A DNA stretch of 64,000 nucleotides from JBEKUY01 sp049514555. GTDB lineage: Bacteria; Acidobacteriota; Terriglobia; Acidiferrales; UBA7541. The DNA lies in contig JBEKUY010000003.1 in assembly GCA_049514555.1 (NCBI GenBank), positions 186,001 to 250,000 on the forward strand, read 5' to 3'. The notes beneath the pieces are model-generated. The model was not told the origin of the DNA. It made no database searches and was given only the letters and a program-made list of their open reading frames with translations. Both the position numbers and the translations under genes were made by a program. Positions 1-8,020 of the stretch are shown here, piece after piece. The first letter of the stretch is position 1. Each line of letters begins with the position of its first letter.

Positions 1-984
1 GGGTTCAACCGCGGCTGCGCGGAGAAATGCGAGATTATTGCGCTCGAACACGGCTACCACGGCGACACCGTGGGCGCGATGTCAGCGAGCGATAATTCAG
101 TTTTCAATGAGGCGTTCGGCGCGATGCGCTTTCCGGTGCGCCGCGCGCATTCGGCATACTGCTATCGCTGCCCCGTGGGTTTGTCGCGGGCCACGTGCCA
201 CATCGAATGCGCGCAGCGGCTCGAGCAGCTTCTCGAGGAGCGGCACGACCGCATCGCCGCCGTGCTCGTCGAGCCGCTCTTGCAGGGCGCTGGTGGGATG
301 ATCGTGCACCCCGAGGAGTTTCTCCGCAAGGTGCGGGAGCTGTGCACGCGGTTCGGCGTGTTTCTCATCGCGGATGAAGTTCTCAGCGGCTTCGGCCGCA
401 CCGGCGGGATGTTTGCCTGCGAACGCGCCGGCGTCGTGCCCGACCTGATGTGCCTGTCGAAAGGCTTGACTGGCGGCTTCCTGCCCATGGGTGCGACCCT
501 TTGCACCGATGCGGTGGAGTCTGCTTTCCGCAGTGCCGACCGCCGGCACACTTTTTTTCACGGTCATTCCTATACCGGCAACCCGCTGGCCTGTGCCGCC
601 GCTTGCGCGAGCCTCGAGATTTTCGAGACCGAGCCGGTTTTTGACCGCATCGCCGCCATCGAGAAGATCCATGGGGAGCGGCTTGCCGCGCTGCGCGCCA
701 GCGAGCACGTGGGCGATGTTCGCCACATCGGCTCGGTGGGCGCGCTCGAGCTGCGGGTTGAGGACGCAGGCTATCTCTCCGGCATCAGGCCGCGGCTCTA
801 TCAGTTCTTTCTCGATCGGGGCGTTCTGCTGCGGCCATTGGGCAATGTCGTGTACGTCCTTCCGCCCTACGTCATCTCTGGGCAGGAATTGCACCGTATC
901 TATGACGTGATCGGAGAGGCCATCGGCGCCGTGCTCGGAGCGCCGAAGAAATCCTTGGGAGGGGCAGGTAAAGCCCAGACATGA
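1..984 (+). CDS. bioA: Adenosylmethionine-8-amino-7-oxononanoate aminotransferase (BioA), 5' truncated by window edge
   Basis: The reading frame is open from base 1 to a stop at 982-984, so only the C-terminal part (about 327 residues) is present. It is a class-III PLP aminotransferase of biotin synthesis, which makes 7,8-diaminononanoate using SAM as amino donor. Visible hallmarks are HGYHGDTVGAMS, the cofactor-binding Asp in ADEVLSGFGRTG, the Schiff-base Lys in LSKGLTGGFLPMG and the HGHSYTGNPLACAAA stretch, all in family order. The C-terminal PPYVISGQELH segment fits BioA better than ornithine or GABA aminotransferases. The following gene starts inside its stop codon (ATGA overlap), which suggests co-transcription. 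Other bio genes, if present, would lie upstream of the window. Confidence 0.93.
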   Translation, partial: GFNRGCAEKCEIIALEHGYHGDTVGAMSASDNSVFNEAFGAMRFPVRRAHSAYCYRCPVGLSRATCHIECAQRLEQLLEERHDRIAAVLVEPLLQGAGGMIVHPEEFLRKVRELCTRFGVFLIADEVLSGFGRTGGMFACERAGVVPDLMCLSKGLTGGFLPMGATLCTDAVESAFRSADRRHTFFHGHSYTGNPLACAAACASLEIFETEPVFDRIAAIEKIHGERLAALRASEHVGDVRHIGSVGALELRVEDAGYLSGIRPRLYQFFLDRGVLLRPLGNVVYVLPPYVISGQELHRIYDVIGEAIGAVLGAPKKSLGGAGKAQT

Positions 985-1586
985 CATTTCAAGCGATTCG
1001 CAACTGGGTTCTGGCTGTTGTGGGCGGCCTCGGAGGTGGCGGCCTTTTCCTGATTTCCTTTCTTGATTCTTCGGTGCTGACCTTCCCGGTGATCAACGAT
1101 CTCTTGCTCATACGCCTTTCCTTCCAGAATCCGCGGCACATGCCCTATTACGCGCTCATGGCCACGCTCGGTTCGGTGGCCGGCTGCCTGCTCCTGTTCT
1201 TTATCGCGCGCAAGGGTGGCCATGCCTTTTACCATCGCCGGGCAGGAACCCATGCTCACCGGGTGCGCGCCTGGATCGAACGCAATAGTTTCTTGAGCGT
1301 GCTGGTCGCCGCGCTGCTTCCCCCGCCGGCGCCGTTCAAAGTCGTCGTCGTTGCCGCAGGCGTCTTTGAAGTGCCGCTGCGCACGTTCACGTTGGCGCTC
1401 ACGCTCGCTCGCCTGGTGCGCTATTTCACGATCGGGTTTCTGGCTGTCCGTTACGGCGAAGGGGCGGCGCGTTACCTCGGCCGGCACAGACTCACTTTCG
1501 CCGCCGGTGTTTTGGCCTTCGCTTTCGTGAGCTATTTGGTCAGCAAACTCTTAATGCGCCACACCCCGAGCGCTGAATCCTCCTAG
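981..1586 (+). CDS. DedA/SNARE-associated (VTT-type) inner-membrane protein
   Basis: This 201-residue protein starts at an ATG that overlaps the bioA stop by four bases, so it is probably translationally coupled. It has about four to five hydrophobic segments: around residues 8-27, 50-72, 104-125, 130-150 and 170-192. Family-like features are the early FLDSSVLTFP stretch, a GS(V/A)AGCLLLFFIARKGG segment and the proline-rich PPPAPFKVVVVAAG loop, which resembles the re-entrant loop of VTT/DedA proteins such as YqaA. DedA-type proteins are linked to phospholipid translocation and envelope homeostasis. The precise substrate cannot be read from the sequence. Its pairing with bioA may be only positional. 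Confidence 0.8.
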   Translation: MTFQAIRNWVLAVVGGLGGGGLFLISFLDSSVLTFPVINDLLLIRLSFQNPRHMPYYALMATLGSVAGCLLLFFIARKGGHAFYHRRAGTHAHRVRAWIERNSFLSVLVAALLPPPAPFKVVVVAAGVFEVPLRTFTLALTLARLVRYFTIGFLAVRYGEGAARYLGRHRLTFAAGVLAFAFVSYLVSKLLMRHTPSAESS

Positions 1587-1718
1587 ACGTGGACGCGGCA
1601 GCGAAACTCGCCGAAACCGGCGAAAGCATTCGAGATGGGTACCGGTGGACGCTCTGCCGGGGCTGAAATTCATCCCGACTAATCTGCGGGGAGCCGGTTG
1701 CGGCTGCAGCGTCGCGAC

Positions 1719-2120
1719 TTATGGAGCGTGCCGCGGCGGGGAGGCCAGCGGCGCTGCTGCCTTCGCTTTGGCCACGACGGCAATCTTCTCGAGATGTGCT
1801 ACTCCCCTGACGACGACTAGCTCAGCGCGAATCTGGTCACCCGGGCCGAGTCCTTCGAGCTCGCGCGGATCGGCCACGTCATAGGGCATGGTCATTGCGG
1901 ACATGAAGCCTGGAATATCCCCGTGGTTCACGACGAGAGAATGGTGCAGCACGTCCACCGCGACCACCTCGCCCTGAAGCTGGAACCGCTTCGCTTCTTC
2001 GGTTGGCTGTGACCGGCCGCAGCCCGCCAGCGACAGGACCGCCAGCCAAAGGACGATCGGCGGGAATAGGAGGGCCCAGCGCGAACGCGATGAGTTCCCT
2101 GTTTTCCAAACGATTCTCAT
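1719..2120 (-). CDS. CusF-like copper-binding lipoprotein
   Basis: The ATG at 2120 is chosen because GAGAGGAAA lies just upstream and a lipoprotein signal follows: a hydrophobic stretch ending in LAGC near residue 32. The mature part (about residues 40-120) reads as the small OB-fold CusF/copper-binding domain: a GEVVAVDVLHHSLVVNHGDIPG segment followed by the MTMPY motif, whose Met residues together with an upstream His/Trp bind Cu(I) or Ag(I) in the family. It then has GDQIRAELVV. The C-terminus is Ala/Pro-rich. It lies 13 bp downstream of a TonB-dependent receptor on the same strand, so the two are probably one operon. The role is inferred as periplasmic or outer-leaflet copper binding. Confidence 0.82.
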   Translation of the reverse strand: MRIVWKTGNSSRSRWALLFPPIVLWLAVLSLAGCGRSQPTEEAKRFQLQGEVVAVDVLHHSLVVNHGDIPGFMSAMTMPYDVADPRELEGLGPGDQIRAELVVVRGVAHLEKIAVVAKAKAAAPLASPPRHAP

Positions 2121-2133
2121 GGCTTTCCTCTCT

Positions 2134-4353
2134 TCAATAATGGAAACGATAGCGGATCTGAAGGTAGATTTCGCGCGGACTGAGAAAGTGCGTGCCACCG
2201 AACGTCAGACTGTTGTCGAGCAGCAAGCGGCGATTGGCCACGTTCAATCCGCTTACGGAAATGGAGATGCTTTCTCCAAACGACTTGCCCAGCGAGAGGT
2301 CGAAGGTTGTGTGCCCGGGCAGGTGATCGGGTCCGCCGGGCAGGGCATTGCCATCGGTGAAGCCTGAGCCGTAGTACACATCTGTGGAGGCGTAGCTACG
2401 CCAGGGAAGGTTTACAGTTCCACCGAGATGAAGGGTGTTGCGCTGGTCATGATCGAGGAGGAAGAAGTCGCTGGGTGGTGAAAAATCGGTGAGCCCGCCG
2501 TTGATGCCGCCCCGGCCTTGAGCAATCTGATTTGAATAAGTCAGGTAGAGCTGTGCGCGATGCGCGATTCGCGGTGAATGCAGGGTGAGTTCCCAGCCGC
2601 GAATCAGCGCGCCGTCAATCGTCAGCGGGAAGAATACGTTCGAGTTTCCGACGCTATTGTGGTCGAAGTAATTTGTGGCGCGAGTGCGGAACGTGTCGGC
2701 GTCCAGCGTCCAACCCTTCCAGGGGATGGTCACACCGAACTGAGACTCTTCGTCGCGTTCCCCGTGGAGGGGGATGAAGCCGAGATTCTGGCCAGTGACA
2801 AACTGAAGCAGGGGGCCCGACGCGGTGACGAGCGGAGGCGCCTGGTAGAAGTGGCCGTAGAAGCCTCGAAACGTCCAATGCAGCTTGGGAATCCGCAGCG
2901 CGGCGCCAACGCGGGGGCTTGTATTGTTCTCGACCAGGTTGCCGGAAAAATGCGTTTGCCTCACGCCGCCATTCAGGGCAAGCCAGGGTGCGATCGTGTA
3001 TTGTTCTTCGGCGAAAAGAGCTTCCAAACTTCCGGAGATCTTCTCCAGGTCCTGAATGTTCGGATTGCTCAGGTCATTGAAAATCAGCCCGAGAAGCTGG
3101 TTGTCACGCTGGCCGAAGCCGTAAAAACCGATCCGCGCGTTGTGCTTTCCGGTGACGATCCCAAGCGTCGCTTGACCGCCCGCATAGCCGGAGGCATGGT
3201 CATCATTCGTGCTGATGGGCAAATCGTTTGGGTTGCCGTCATAATGCGCGCGATTGTGGTGGTAGAAGGGCGAGATGGTCAGGAGCATCCCCGGCTTGAA
3301 GTTTCGCACCCATGAAAAGTCGACAAAGGCGTCGTTCTCGATATCCGCGTCTCGGAGGCCGTTGCTGGTTGGATCGCCCAGGTCATAGGGGATTTGGTAG
3401 AAGTCGCGGCGCACGGACGCGACCAAACGAAGCTGGTCTTGCGGATCGGCGTTGAAGATTAGCGTTCCGAAGCCACCGAAACCATTGTCGCGGTCGTGGA
3501 CGACGGCGGACACGGGTGTCTGCAGGCCGAGGTCGCTGCGGTTCCCATTCACGCTGGCGTAATAGGCGAAGCGTTCTGTATGGCTGCCAAAGTTGATCTG
3601 GTCATTCGTCTGAAAGAAGTTCCCGGCACTGACGACGAGCTCGGCGAGATGGTCACGCTCAAATCCGGTGCGCGGGACCACGTTGAAGACGCCGTAGGTA
3701 CGGTCACCGTAATCGGCGGCGTAGCTACCGCGCTGCACTTCGACGTAATCGATATCCTTCGGGTCGATTTGCGGGCCGACGTTACTTGCGATGTTCGTGT
3801 TCGGAATGGGGATGCCATCGACGAGCCAGCTCACCTGATGCCCTCCTCGGACATGGAGCTGGTCGTGGGTATAGTAGGCTCCGGGAACGTAATCCGTAAT
3901 CATGGCGAGGCTGTTGCTCCGATCGGCACCGGGCGTTTCGGCAATCTGTTTCCGGTCCACGACCGCCACCGGTGTGGCCGATTCCGGAACAACGGGATTC
4001 ACTTCTTCAGACACCTGGACCGATTGCGAAACCGAGGCGAGCTTGAGCTCAAAATGCAGGACGGGCGCACTCCCGGCCAGCACGGTGACGACTTGCGTGG
4101 CCGTCTGGAATGACGCCTGCGAGACGGTGACGGAGTACGCTCCGACTGGTACGACGTCAAAGCGGAATTCGCCATCCTGGCCGGTCTGCATTTTCTGTTG
4201 GTACGCCGAGTTCCGCGCTTTCAAGACGACCGACACGCCCGCAATCGGTCTATGTTGCGGATCGTGAACGATGCCGCGGACTACACCCAAGATTCCAGCG
4301 TGCAGGAACGGTGCGAGACACAACAAGAGAACAGACAAACGGAATACACGCAT
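2134..4353 (-). CDS. TonB-dependent outer-membrane receptor with carboxypeptidase-regulatory-like N-domain
   Basis: The reading frame stays open upstream, but the ATG at 4353 follows a GGGGGG ribosome site and begins a signal peptide (MRVFRLSVLLLCLAPFLHAG). That gives 739 residues. Residues about 20-105 are a CarboxypepD_reg-like beta-sandwich (GIVHDPQHRPIAGVSVVLKA). Residues about 125-245 are the plug domain (VPGAYYTHDQLHVRGGHQVS, then IDYVEVQRGSYAADYGDRTYG). The rest is a beta-barrel ending in an aromatic residue (IRYRFHY). Receptors of this type import metal complexes or other large ligands using TonB energy. The substrate is not shown directly. The adjacent CusF-like lipoprotein and Cys/His-rich exported protein suggest copper or another transition metal. 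Confidence 0.9.
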   Translation of the reverse strand: MRVFRLSVLLLCLAPFLHAGILGVVRGIVHDPQHRPIAGVSVVLKARNSAYQQKMQTGQDGEFRFDVVPVGAYSVTVSQASFQTATQVVTVLAGSAPVLHFELKLASVSQSVQVSEEVNPVVPESATPVAVVDRKQIAETPGADRSNSLAMITDYVPGAYYTHDQLHVRGGHQVSWLVDGIPIPNTNIASNVGPQIDPKDIDYVEVQRGSYAADYGDRTYGVFNVVPRTGFERDHLAELVVSAGNFFQTNDQINFGSHTERFAYYASVNGNRSDLGLQTPVSAVVHDRDNGFGGFGTLIFNADPQDQLRLVASVRRDFYQIPYDLGDPTSNGLRDADIENDAFVDFSWVRNFKPGMLLTISPFYHHNRAHYDGNPNDLPISTNDDHASGYAGGQATLGIVTGKHNARIGFYGFGQRDNQLLGLIFNDLSNPNIQDLEKISGSLEALFAEEQYTIAPWLALNGGVRQTHFSGNLVENNTSPRVGAALRIPKLHWTFRGFYGHFYQAPPLVTASGPLLQFVTGQNLGFIPLHGERDEESQFGVTIPWKGWTLDADTFRTRATNYFDHNSVGNSNVFFPLTIDGALIRGWELTLHSPRIAHRAQLYLTYSNQIAQGRGGINGGLTDFSPPSDFFLLDHDQRNTLHLGGTVNLPWRSYASTDVYYGSGFTDGNALPGGPDHLPGHTTFDLSLGKSFGESISISVSGLNVANRRLLLDNSLTFGGTHFLSPREIYLQIRYRFHY

Positions 4354-4444
4354 ACATTTCCCCCCAGCTGGAATCATGCGCAAGATGCGCTCAGGCCCGC
4401 CCATGGCGAGCCACGGAGCCCTTCGGCAAAGAAGGGCAGTGCAA

Positions 4445-4858
4445 TCAGCGGAAAGCGACTCGGGGAGGCGGTGGGAAAGGGACGGGAGAGAACTGTTCGG
4501 CGCCAAATACGGCTTGGATGACCAGGGCGGCGATGGGCACCCGGAACAAAGCGGCCGAGACGGGCGGAGGAACGTAGGGATATGAAGCGACAACCTGCCG
4601 GTCCTGCTGGTCGCAGCTCCGCATCGTGCAGGAATGTTGCGGATCTGCGGGGCCGGCGCAGTGGGCCGCCCGGGTGTTGCGCGGCAAAGAATGGTGGTGC
4701 GAGGGAGCGGGGCAGCAGCACTTACCGCAGCAGGCGGGCGCATCTGAGACCTGCGCGGCGGAGAGTCCGAAAGCGTAGGGGAACGCCAGCGCGATGAGGC
4801 AAGTCAGGGCGCGTACACAAATACAACAACGGGCGCGTGCTGCGGGGCACAGCCTCAC
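4445..4858 (-). CDS. Small exported Cys/His-rich protein, possible metal binder
   Basis: No known family is recognised. The GTG start at 4858 gives a good signal peptide: a basic N-terminus (RARCCICVR), the hydrophobic core LTCLIALAFPYAFGLSAA, then a probable cleavage site. The frame is open further upstream to 4939, so the start is uncertain. The mature N-terminus is unusually rich in ligands: CCGKCCC, a SHHHS cluster, then HCAGPADPQHSC and CDQQD, giving about eight Cys and five His in 45 residues. The rest is Pro-rich with a hydrophobic stretch. It lies 91 bp upstream of the TonB receptor on the same strand and shares its direction with the CusF-like gene. A role in metal binding or sensing is inferred only from composition and neighbours. 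Confidence 0.55.
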   Translation of the reverse strand: MRLCPAARARCCICVRALTCLIALAFPYAFGLSAAQVSDAPACCGKCCCPAPSHHHSLPRNTRAAHCAGPADPQHSCTMRSCDQQDRQVVASYPYVPPPVSAALFRVPIAALVIQAVFGAEQFSPVPFPPPPRVAFR

Positions 4859-4951
4859 GGCAAAAATGATAACCCAGATGCGCAATAAAATGAATGAGGG
4901 GAAGGGGAAGGAGAAGGACGGACCGCCGAAGGGTGGCATTGCGCAAATGAC

Positions 4952-4981
4952 TTGACTTTAGCAGTAGCCGCCCGTTATATG
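4952..4981 (+). promoter_or_regulatory. Sigma70-type promoter, probably giving a leaderless transcript
   Basis: TTGACT (4952-4957), 18 bp spacer, TATATG (4976-4981). The expected start point falls at about 4988, directly on or next to the ATG at 4989. No Shine-Dalgarno sequence lies between, so the downstream gene may be translated from a leaderless mRNA. Confidence 0.45.
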
Positions 4982-4988
4982 AAGCGGC

Positions 4989-5423
4989 ATGCCACAAACC
5001 TATCTCGTTTTCGACTTTGGAACGAACGAGGACGCCGTCCAGCAGGCGCGCCACAAACTGGGAGCGTGGAAACAAGCGTTTCGCCTGGACAAGAAGCTGC
5101 TGTTCAAGTTCGAGCGCACGGTGACGCAGGAGAAACCGGCAACGCCGGTGAAGCCCGAGGCGCCCGCCGCCGCGAAAAAAACGAAAGGCGTAAAGAACGC
5201 GAAGGACCCGGAAAAAACCAAGCCGGAGGAGCAGACCGAAGCGGGAGGAAGCGTGCGGCTGCTCGTGCGCGTGGATTTTTCGGACCACGAGCGGCTGTCA
5301 TACCACCGCTGGGTGGAGCGCATTCCGAAAGAGGAACCATTTGCAGCGGCGGCGCCGAAGAGCATTGCGCAAGGCGAGGGGCAGTTCGCAGAGACCAAGG
5401 AGTTGTTTGAAAGGTTGGACTAG
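4989..5423 (+). CDS. Conserved-looking hypothetical protein with charged Lys/Ala/Pro linker
   Basis: This 144-residue protein is not assigned to a family. It has a compact N-terminal part (MPQTYLVFDFGTNEDAVQQA, about residues 1-45) and a low-complexity Lys/Pro/Ala/Glu linker at about 48-82. A C-terminal segment (about 85-144) carries GGSVRLLVRVDFSDHERLSYHRWVE. No signal peptide or membrane segment is seen, so it is probably cytoplasmic. The N-terminal FDFGTNEDAVQQARHKLG and C-terminal strands could form one split domain interrupted by the linker. It has no convincing ribosome site and sits directly after a promoter-like sequence. It stands alone, divergent from the TonB receptor set and about 130 bp before the E1 gene. 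Confidence 0.65.
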   Translation: MPQTYLVFDFGTNEDAVQQARHKLGAWKQAFRLDKKLLFKFERTVTQEKPATPVKPEAPAAAKKTKGVKNAKDPEKTKPEEQTEAGGSVRLLVRVDFSDHERLSYHRWVERIPKEEPFAAAAPKSIAQGEGQFAETKELFERLD

Positions 5424-5452
5424 AGCCAGGGAAGCTGGAACGACCCTCACCC

Positions 5453-5477
5453 TTGTCCCAGGCAACACTTGGGACAA
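5453..5477. promoter_or_regulatory. Inverted repeat, candidate operator upstream of the E1 gene
   Basis: A perfect 8-bp inverted repeat, TTGTCCCA (5453-5460) and TGGGACAA (5470-5477), separated by 9 bp. It lies directly upstream of a consensus TATAAT at 5496-5501, with a GGGACA (5471-5476) as possible -35 at a long 19-bp spacing. The right arm would overlap that -35, as expected of a repressor site. It lacks a T-run after the stem, so it does not look like an intrinsic terminator. Confidence 0.35.
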
Positions 5478-5501
5478 AAAGGGTGAGCTACAGGATATAA
5501 T
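5471..5501 (+). promoter_or_regulatory. Candidate promoter for the E1 dehydrogenase gene
   Basis: A perfect -10 TATAAT (5496-5501) with a poorer GGGACA 19 bp upstream. It lies about 50 bp before the E1 start codon. The -35 is weak and overlaps an inverted repeat, which fits a regulated promoter. Confidence 0.35.
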
Positions 5502-5553
5502 GCAGGTGGCCTCATTCGCGTATGCCTAAATCCCTTTCCCGAGGGCTATCCTC

Positions 5554-7710
5554 ATGGCGGTGCAGACGCGCGTCAGCGCAGGCAAGGTTGACGCCACGCA
5601 GTACCACGGCCTGGATCGTGAATCTTTAGTCCGCATCTACCGCACGATGTACCTCTCTCGGCGGCTGGATGACCGGGAGATTCAGCTCAGACGACAGAAC
5701 CGCAGCTACTTCCAGATCGCCAGTGCAGGCCACGAAGCCGTGACCGCGGCGATGGGTCTGCTGCTGCGTCCCGGCTGCGACTGGCTTTTCGCCCACTACC
5801 GCGACCGGGCGCTGTGCCTGATGATGGGTGTCACACCCTACAACATGCTTCTGCAGGCCGTGGGAGCGAAGGACGATCCAAGCTCGGGTGGACGGCAGAT
5901 GCCGTCCCATTGGGGTGACCCGAAGCTGCATATCTTCAGCACGTCGTCGCCGACCGGGACGCAATACTTGCCGGCGGTGGGCGCGGCGGAGGCGAGTTTA
6001 TACTACGCGCATTTTCCCAAAGCGTTGGAGCAGGCCCAGGCGGCGCCACTCGGCGAGACGATGACTCACTACGCGGATGGAATCGTGTACGTATCGAGCG
6101 GGGAAGGGTCCACCAGCGAGGGTGAATTCTGGGAGGCGGTGAACGCCGCATGCGCCAGGAAGCTGCCGGTGCTCTTCCTGATCGAGGACAACGGATTCGC
6201 GATATCGGTTCCCGTAGAGATTCAGACGCCGGGTGGGAGTATCTCCAAGCTGGTACGTGGCTTCCCCGGGTTGCACGTGGCGGAGTGCGATGGGACGGAC
6301 CCGGTCGAGAGTTATGCAGTGTGCCGGACGGCGGTGGAATACTGCCGGAGGCGAGGCGGGCCGGCGCTGGTGCATGCGCACGTCACGCGGCCGTATTCGC
6401 ATTCACTTTCCGACGACGACAAGCTGTACAAGACTGCCGCAGAGCGCGAGGCGGAAGCGCATCGCGATCCGATCCCGAAGTTCGGGCTCTTTCTGGTTCG
6501 AGAGGGGCTCATCGACGAGAAGGGGCTGGAGACGATTGAATCGGAGGTGGAGCGCGAGGTGCGCGAGGCCACCGACCGCGCGCTCGCGGCGGAGCAGCCG
6601 GCGAAGGACTCGATCCTGCTGCACGTGTACTCGGAGGCCATCGACCCGACATCGCGGAAGTTTGAAGCGGAGCCGCACCTGGCCGGCCCGATCAAGACAA
6701 TGGTTGAGATGGTGTCCACAACGCTTGCCGACGAGATGGCGCGAGACGCGCGAATCGTGGTGTTCGGGCAGGACGTGGCCGACTGCAGCCGGGAGGAAAG
6801 TCTCAAGGAAGTGAAAGGGAAGGGTGGGGTCTTCAAGGCGACGACGGGATTGCAGAGGAAGTTTGGGCGGGACCGCGTGTTCAACGCGCCGATTGCCGAA
6901 GCGAACATCGTGGGACGGGCGCTGGGGATGGCGGCGCGCGGGATGAAGCCGGTGGCGGAGATTCAATTCTTCGATTACATCTGGCCGGCGATGATGCAGC
7001 TCAGGAATGAATTGGCATTGTTGCGGTGGAGATCCGCGGGAGCTTTCAAGTGCCCGGCGGTGATCCGGGTGGCGATCGGAGGGTACCTCACCGGGGGCGG
7101 GATTTATCACAGCCAGTGCAGCGAGGTGAACTTCACGCATATTCCGGGGCTGCGGGTAGTGATGCCTTCGACGGCGTTGGACTTGTGCGGGCTGCTGCGC
7201 ACGGCGATCCGCTGCGACGATCCGGTGCTGTTCTTCGAACACAAACACCTGTACCGCCAGCCGTACAACCGGTCTGCCTATCCCGGGCCCGACTTCACCA
7301 TCCCGTTCGGAAAGGCGCGGGTGGTGAAGGAAGGGAGTGATGTGACCATCGTGACCTACGGGGCGGTGGTCCATCTCGCGGAACTGGCCGCGACGCAGCT
7401 CGGACGGGAAGAGATCTCGGCGGAGGTCCTGGATTTGCGGACGCTCTCGCCGTATGACTGGGAAGCCGTCGCGCGCTCGGTGAAGAAGACGCACCGCGTG
7501 ATCGTGGCGTACGAAGACGTGAAATCCTGGGGCTATGGGGCGGAGATTGCTGCGCGTGTGGCGGATGAGCTGTTCGACCAGCTCGATGCTCCGGTGAAGC
7601 GTGTCGCGGCCACGGATACCTTTTGCGCGTACAACCCCAAGCTCGAGGATGAAATTCTGCCGCAGACCGATGACATTGCAGCGACCGCGCGGGCGCTGGC
7701 CTCCTATTAG
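5554..7710 (+). CDS. Fused alpha/beta E1 component of a 2-oxoacid (branched-chain type) dehydrogenase
   Basis: This 718-residue protein joins both E1 subunits in one chain. Residues about 20-370 are the alpha part. It has YRDRALCL, then a thiamine-diphosphate motif starting at GEG (183-185) and ending at IEDN (210-213). Residues about 385-718 are the beta part, with FGQDVAD, FNAPIAEANIVGRALGMA, EIQFFDY and the C-terminal transketolase-like fold (LRTLSPYDWEAV). E1 decarboxylates a 2-oxoacid and transfers the acyl group to a lipoyl-E2. The sequence type is closer to branched-chain (2-oxoisovalerate) E1 than to the large homodimeric pyruvate E1. No E2 or E3 gene is nearby, so the complex must be completed from elsewhere. 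The ATG has GAGGG upstream. Confidence 0.9.
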   Translation: MAVQTRVSAGKVDATQYHGLDRESLVRIYRTMYLSRRLDDREIQLRRQNRSYFQIASAGHEAVTAAMGLLLRPGCDWLFAHYRDRALCLMMGVTPYNMLLQAVGAKDDPSSGGRQMPSHWGDPKLHIFSTSSPTGTQYLPAVGAAEASLYYAHFPKALEQAQAAPLGETMTHYADGIVYVSSGEGSTSEGEFWEAVNAACARKLPVLFLIEDNGFAISVPVEIQTPGGSISKLVRGFPGLHVAECDGTDPVESYAVCRTAVEYCRRRGGPALVHAHVTRPYSHSLSDDDKLYKTAAEREAEAHRDPIPKFGLFLVREGLIDEKGLETIESEVEREVREATDRALAAEQPAKDSILLHVYSEAIDPTSRKFEAEPHLAGPIKTMVEMVSTTLADEMARDARIVVFGQDVADCSREESLKEVKGKGGVFKATTGLQRKFGRDRVFNAPIAEANIVGRALGMAARGMKPVAEIQFFDYIWPAMMQLRNELALLRWRSAGAFKCPAVIRVAIGGYLTGGGIYHSQCSEVNFTHIPGLRVVMPSTALDLCGLLRTAIRCDDPVLFFEHKHLYRQPYNRSAYPGPDFTIPFGKARVVKEGSDVTIVTYGAVVHLAELAATQLGREEISAEVLDLRTLSPYDWEAVARSVKKTHRVIVAYEDVKSWGYGAEIAARVADELFDQLDAPVKRVAATDTFCAYNPKLEDEILPQTDDIAATARALASY

Positions 7711-8020
7711 AAGTCATTCCATGTGCGTTTTGGAACCGAGGACGAGCTGAAGAGCGTGTTCGAGGACTGGATCGTACCTGCGTAGGGCCAACCCCCGGGC
7801 GAATCTCCACGCCGGTCTAGAATGCAACCCCTGAAAACGGAGCGGCACAAACCCTCCCGATGGCAATGGCGGCAATGGCTGCCTCTTCTACATGCTTCGC
7901 GGATGGGTGTGTTGACTTCGCCGACACGCGCTGCGTGTGAGTGTGGACAACGCGGGGCGTTGCTCGTTAGGGTTGATGGCAGTGAATGAGCGCGGGGTCA
8001 GCGCCTCCCGGGGGAAAGCT
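7711..8020 (+). other. Intergenic region with in-frame coding-like tail after the E1 stop
   Basis: 310 bp without a clear gene. Directly after the E1 stop, the same frame stays open for 24 more codons (7711-7782) and reads like protein (FGTEDELKSVFEDW) before a second TAG. This may be the remnant of an extended C-terminus or chance. The remainder shows no recognisable element apart from the ribosome site of the next gene. Confidence 0.3.

Noticed and set aside
97..987. Long minus-strand frame opposite bioA
   Set aside because: It mirrors the bioA codons in a GC-rich sequence, has no family motif and no ribosome site.
1608..1623. TCGCCG/CGGCGA hairpin between the DedA and CusF-like genes as a terminator
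   Set aside because: The stem is only 6 bp and no T-run follows on either strand.
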